21,611 nucleotides of DNA. Source: Kingella_B sp963529665 (GTDB taxonomy: Bacteria > Pseudomonadota > Gammaproteobacteria > Burkholderiales > Neisseriaceae). This document shows positions 18,912-21,611 of the stretch, one piece after another. The stretch lies in the NCBI GenBank assembly GCA_963529665.1, contig CAUSAG010000029.1, positions 1 through 21,611 on the forward strand. Direction: 5' to 3'. The notes below the pieces were generated by a model. It made no database searches, was not told the DNA's origin, and saw only the letters and a list, made by a program, of their open reading frames with translations. Each line of letters starts with the position of its first letter. Position 1 is the stretch's first letter. A program made the position numbers and the translations under genes.

Positions 18912-21434
18912 TTATCGGCGCAAAATCTGCGATGTAATCGTGCTATCGGTAATCTTGTCGTCGTCGGCAAGCAGCATGGCTTTGGACAGCACCACTGAGA
19001 GCGCGTTGTCACCCTCAAACGGGATAAACAGCTTGTCGGTAACGTCTTTTTTGCTGCGGTCGGGCACGATGCAAAGGTATTGGTCGTCGGGCAACATCAG
19101 GATGTTGGTGCTGCCGATGTGGATTTTGTAGGTGCGCAGCTTGCCTTGCACCACCAAAAAATTGCCGTCTATATGCGCCACCTTGCCCACTTTCAGGCGC
19201 GGCAGCAGGCTTTCCAGCACGGCTTTGCGCGTTTTGGCAACCTCGCTCAAATCGCCAAACGAGTAGCTTTGCCAGTATTGGTAGTAGCGCGGCGAGCCGC
19301 CGTTGTCTTGCCATGTGGGGTCGTTGCCCACGCTGGCAACACCAACAAACAAATCCACATCGCGCAGCACTTCGGAGAACACGCGCGGCGGGATGTTGAT
19401 GAGTTCCACGGGGTGTTCGTAGTCGTCTAGATGATAAAAGCGCACTTGGTCGGTGCTGACGTAAAAATAGATGCCTGCGTCGGTGTAGGATTGTTCGTCG
19501 CCGTCCACGGTGTTCGCCCAAAATTCGGCGCGCAAATCGTATTCGGGCAAGTCTAGGGTAACGCGGGCATCGTCGCCGCCATCCCATGCGCCGCCGAGCG
19601 AGCCTTTCCAGCCGCGCGTTTTGGCGAGGGTGAGGTATTGGTGTTGTTTGAGGATGTGGGCGGCAAAGCGGTTGCTGTATGTGCGGGTGTTGAGTTCGGC
19701 TTCGGTGAGCAGATAGATTTCGCGGAAGGCTTGCTTGATGGGCTGGCGGATTTCGTTTTCCATCAGCAATTTGCGCCAGTTTTCTATGCTTTGGCGATTG
19801 GATAACGCGGGGTGCCACAGGATAACTTGTTGGCAGCCTGAAACGTCGATGGGCTTGCCGTGTTCGTCCATCCATTGCCCGTTAAGCCATAGGGCGGCGA
19901 TGCCTTGGCTGTCGTTGTCGTCGGCATAAAAATGCCAGATGAGCGGGCGGGTGAGATACGACATTAAGCCGTGTTGCCAATAATATTGCTCGGCATGCTC
20001 GCGGCTGATGCGTTGATCGGAGCGCAGCATTTGGTCTAGGCGATCGCGCTGGGCGGTGAGCTGGGCGTTCAGGTTTTTTTGCGTGGCTTTGATTTTTTTC
20101 AGCTTGGCGGCAAAGCCGTCTTTCACGAAGCTGGGCACGGTTTTTTGCGGCGTGCCATCGGGCTTGAACCACAATAGCTCGCTTTTGCCCACGCCTGTTA
20201 TCGCTAGGCGGCAGGTGTAGTCGTTAAAGGCGTAGTCGCGGCTGTGGTTTTGCAGCTTAAAGTCGTCCACCGCCATGTCTTCAATTTGGCTGCGGCTCAC
20301 ACCGCGCTCGGCAGCGGCGGCTTCCAGATATTTGCTGATAGCGGTTTGGGCGTTGCTGAATTTGATGCGCAGGCGCAGGCGCGTGAGCTGGGCGATGCCG
20401 TCCAGCCCTTTGGAGCGGTACAGCGTGTAGAAGCAGGCGTTGCCGATGGCTTGATAGCGTGCGCCTATATCGGGGACTTTTTCGTAGCTGTGCAAGGCTA
20501 AATCGGCGATGGCGGTAATGGTGGCGGTGTCGTGGAAATGGGCGCACATCCATACCAAGCCTTTAAACACGGTTTGGTTGATGTTTTCAATGGGAAACAC
20601 TAGGCGGTCTTCGGCGGTGCGGGCAAAATCTAGCCAGCCGTGCAGCATTTTTTTGAATTTATCCGCGCCCAATTCGTCTATCAATGCTTTGCTTTCTTTC
20701 AGATATTTTGCGCTGGGCTGGGCGGCGTTGGCGGATAGGGCGAGCGTGATGATTTTTGCCCATGTTTTTTGTTCGGACGCAGGCAAAGCGGCAAGCTGGG
20801 GGTTGGCGTGTTTGGCGAATCTGTCATCGTAGGGGAAGGCAGCTTGCCCTACTTCGCCGATGCTTTCGTTAAACGCGGAAACGATTTTGCTCGCGGTAGT
20901 GCGATCAATGAAATAAATGTCTTGCATGCTTTGGCTGCTGAACTTTTGGAATTGCTCGCGGGCGGTTTTCAGGCTGCCTATGAGTGCTTCGGATGGGTTG
21001 GGATATTGTTTTTTGATTTGGTTGAGCAGGTGTTTGATGGGGTAGAAATAGGCTTGGTCTTCGGCTAAGCCGTTGGCATCAAACATGGCGGCAAAAATGC
21101 GGCGGATGTCGTCTTCGCTCATCGGCAGGTTTTTACGGGCGATGGCTTGGGCTAGGATGCAGCGCTTTGTACCTTTATTGGTGTAGCGCATTTCGGCGGG
21201 CATGCTTTTGTAGGCGGGACCGCCTTCTTTAAACAATTTCCAACCGCGGATTTGCTCAATCAAAAAAATCAGCAGGTTTACGCGCGTTTCGGGCGGGGCT
21301 TTTTCTACTTTGGAAACATAGCTGGGGCAGTTTTTGAGTTCGCCTGCCCATTCTTCAATGATTTGGACGAGAAGTTGGTCAAATTCGGCGCGTTGTTCGG
21401 CAGAAATGGCGTTATCAAGTTGATATTGGGTCAT
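18912..21434 (-). CDS. DUF4132-domain protein (MolR-like), function unknown
   Basis: This 840-residue soluble protein has no signal peptide or membrane segment. The N-terminal half (about 1-400) is helical and repeat-like, in keeping with HEAT/ARM-like scaffolds. The DUF4132 core spans about 417-612, from ELLWFKPDGTPQKTVPSFVK to the conserved IRQPIKQAFREIYLLTEAE, RFAAHILKQHQY and GWKG. The C-terminal block (about 735-838, ending SKAMLLADDDKITDSTI) is the domain usually paired with DUF4132 (I believe DUF7737). AAAGGAA before the ATG is strong. A DUS encodes IGSLKT at 152-157, and another copy encodes VSGCQQ in the core. Relatives include E. coli YehI/MolR-type proteins, often beside AAA+ MoxR and VWA genes; the neighbour here is cut off. 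Confidence 0.87.
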   Translation of the reverse strand: MTQYQLDNAISAEQRAEFDQLLVQIIEEWAGELKNCPSYVSKVEKAPPETRVNLLIFLIEQIRGWKLFKEGGPAYKSMPAEMRYTNKGTKRCILAQAIARKNLPMSEDDIRRIFAAMFDANGLAEDQAYFYPIKHLLNQIKKQYPNPSEALIGSLKTAREQFQKFSSQSMQDIYFIDRTTASKIVSAFNESIGEVGQAAFPYDDRFAKHANPQLAALPASEQKTWAKIITLALSANAAQPSAKYLKESKALIDELGADKFKKMLHGWLDFARTAEDRLVFPIENINQTVFKGLVWMCAHFHDTATITAIADLALHSYEKVPDIGARYQAIGNACFYTLYRSKGLDGIAQLTRLRLRIKFSNAQTAISKYLEAAAAERGVSRSQIEDMAVDDFKLQNHSRDYAFNDYTCRLAITGVGKSELLWFKPDGTPQKTVPSFVKDGFAAKLKKIKATQKNLNAQLTAQRDRLDQMLRSDQRISREHAEQYYWQHGLMSYLTRPLIWHFYADDNDSQGIAALWLNGQWMDEHGKPIDVSGCQQVILWHPALSNRQSIENWRKLLMENEIRQPIKQAFREIYLLTEAELNTRTYSNRFAAHILKQHQYLTLAKTRGWKGSLGGAWDGGDDARVTLDLPEYDLRAEFWANTVDGDEQSYTDAGIYFYVSTDQVRFYHLDDYEHPVELINIPPRVFSEVLRDVDLFVGVASVGNDPTWQDNGGSPRYYQYWQSYSFGDLSEVAKTRKAVLESLLPRLKVGKVAHIDGNFLVVQGKLRTYKIHIGSTNILMLPDDQYLCIVPDRSKKDVTDKLFIPFEGDNALSVVLSKAMLLADDDKITDSTITSQILRR

Positions 21435-21461
21435 GGCAATTCCTTTGCGGATGGGGTTAAT

Positions 21462-21507
21462 CGGTTTTAGCTTCGCAGAAGCTCGTCAACTTGCTTTCAG
21501 GCTGCCT
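21462..21507 (-). repeat. Composite DUS-palindrome repeat, copy E
   Basis: CGGTTTTAGCTTCGCAGAAG continues as CTCGTCAACTTGC into an inverted DUS (21496-21507), a close match to copies C and D. It sits in the gap between the DUF4132 gene and the gene entering from the right, where a promoter or intercistronic structure would be expected. Confidence 0.72.
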
Positions 21508-21543
21508 GAAAACGTGTGGCGCCTGTCGGCAAGAATGGCGAAA

Positions 21544-21611
21544 CTAGCCGCCTACTAAGGGCGTGAGCTTGATGAAGTTCACAATCAAGCCGTCGTGCAG
21601 ATACACGGTTT
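21544..21611 (-). CDS. 3' end of an unidentified gene (partial)
   Basis: From the right edge the minus strand stays open for 21 codons, ending in LIVNFIKLTPLVGG and TAG (21544-21546). It lies 109 nt upstream of the DUF4132 ATG on the same strand, so it may be its operon partner. Too little is present to assign a family, and an accidental open frame of this length is possible. Confidence 0.45.
   Translation of the reverse strand, partial: TVYLHDGLIVNFIKLTPLVGG

Larger units (their letters stand above)
767..21507. repeat. Kingella-dialect DNA uptake sequences (AGGCAGCCTGAA), dispersed
   Basis: Perfect 12-mers by eye start at 767, 1455, 1910, 2539, 2622, 2651, 3269, 4026, 4053, 5753, 5777, 6329, 7884, 7912, 7958, 9414, 9434, 9487, 9519, 9826, 9954, 11629, 11657, 12212, 12538, 12567, 13408, 13470, 14186, 14275, 14296, 14563, 14845, 15523, 15560, 15609, 16102, 16957, 18302, 18330, 18387, 18855, 18882, 20968 and 21496, in either orientation. 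Near-matches start at 2195, 2220, 2458, 3991, 8327, 9926, 11683, 11788, 14743, 15675, 15981, 16007, 16587 and 19831. In naturally competent Neisseriaceae this motif is bound by the minor pilin ComP and marks DNA for uptake. The manual list may miss a few. Confidence 0.93.

Noticed and set aside
19015..19875. 286-codon second minus-strand frame inside the DUF4132 gene
   Set aside because: Arg/Pro/His-rich out-of-frame reading of the DUF4132 coding sequence.
767..21507. CRISPR array suspected from the many short repeats
   Set aside because: The 12-mers are dispersed in both orientations with no regular spacing or spacers; they are DNA uptake sequences.

Overview
The window looks like a chromosomal segment of a Neisseriaceae bacterium, most likely Kingella or a close relative. 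The 12-mer AGGCAGCCTGAA, which is the Kingella-type dialect of the DNA uptake sequence (DUS), occurs about 45 times perfectly by eye (roughly one per 480 bp). About a dozen more copies have one or two mismatches. The gene content is also neisserial: a tRNA-Tyr/Gly/Thr-tuf cluster, a YfhL-type ferredoxin, waaC, hemL, guaB, mltA, eda, dxr and a pgl-glk pair. I see no phage, IS element, CRISPR array or rRNA. The window is mostly ordinary core metabolism.

Layout, left to right. 1-417: start of tuf (EF-Tu) behind tRNA-Thr, tRNA-Gly and tRNA-Tyr, all on the minus strand from one strong promoter. 459-2430: ferredoxin, rsmD (16S rRNA methyltransferase) and waaC (LPS heptosyltransferase I), all minus. 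2715-4001: hemL (haem synthesis), convergent with an aldehyde dehydrogenase (4082-5557, minus). 5806-6237: small periplasmic DUF4124-type protein (minus). 6404-7867: guaB. 8046-9395: lipoprotein transglycosylase MltA. 9547-9762: glycine-zipper lipoprotein (minus). 10111-11583: SLC13/DASS-type anion transporter. 11746-12523: yacG and rnhB, overlapping by 8 nt. 12592-13409: a divergent pair, CMD-family protein and MerR regulator, sharing a palindromic operator. 13553-14185: eda. 14357-15541: dxr. 15676-15939: GIY-YIG protein (minus). 16175-18293: SnoaL-like protein, pgl and glk. 18481-18816: small secreted protein of unknown function (minus). 18912-21434: large DUF4132 protein (minus). The 3' end of one further minus-strand gene enters at the right edge.

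Working together: pgl, glk and eda supply three steps of glucose catabolism through the Entner-Doudoroff route, but zwf, edd, hexR and pgi are not here. waaC, mltA, dxr and the lipoproteins serve the envelope. rsmD, the tRNAs and tuf serve translation.

The most interesting signals are in the non-coding architecture. DUS copies are used as inverted-repeat terminators and supply the stop codons of three genes. They also encode recurring peptides (GSLK, QPE, FQAA) inside conserved enzymes, and they sit where the -35 box should be in several candidate promoters. A second, longer composite repeat (a DUS fused to a palindromic arm of about 32 bp) occurs about five times, and a REP-like double hairpin lies between glk and its convergent neighbour. 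The best candidate for an under-described protein system is the DUF4132 protein at the right edge, whose partner gene is cut off by the window.
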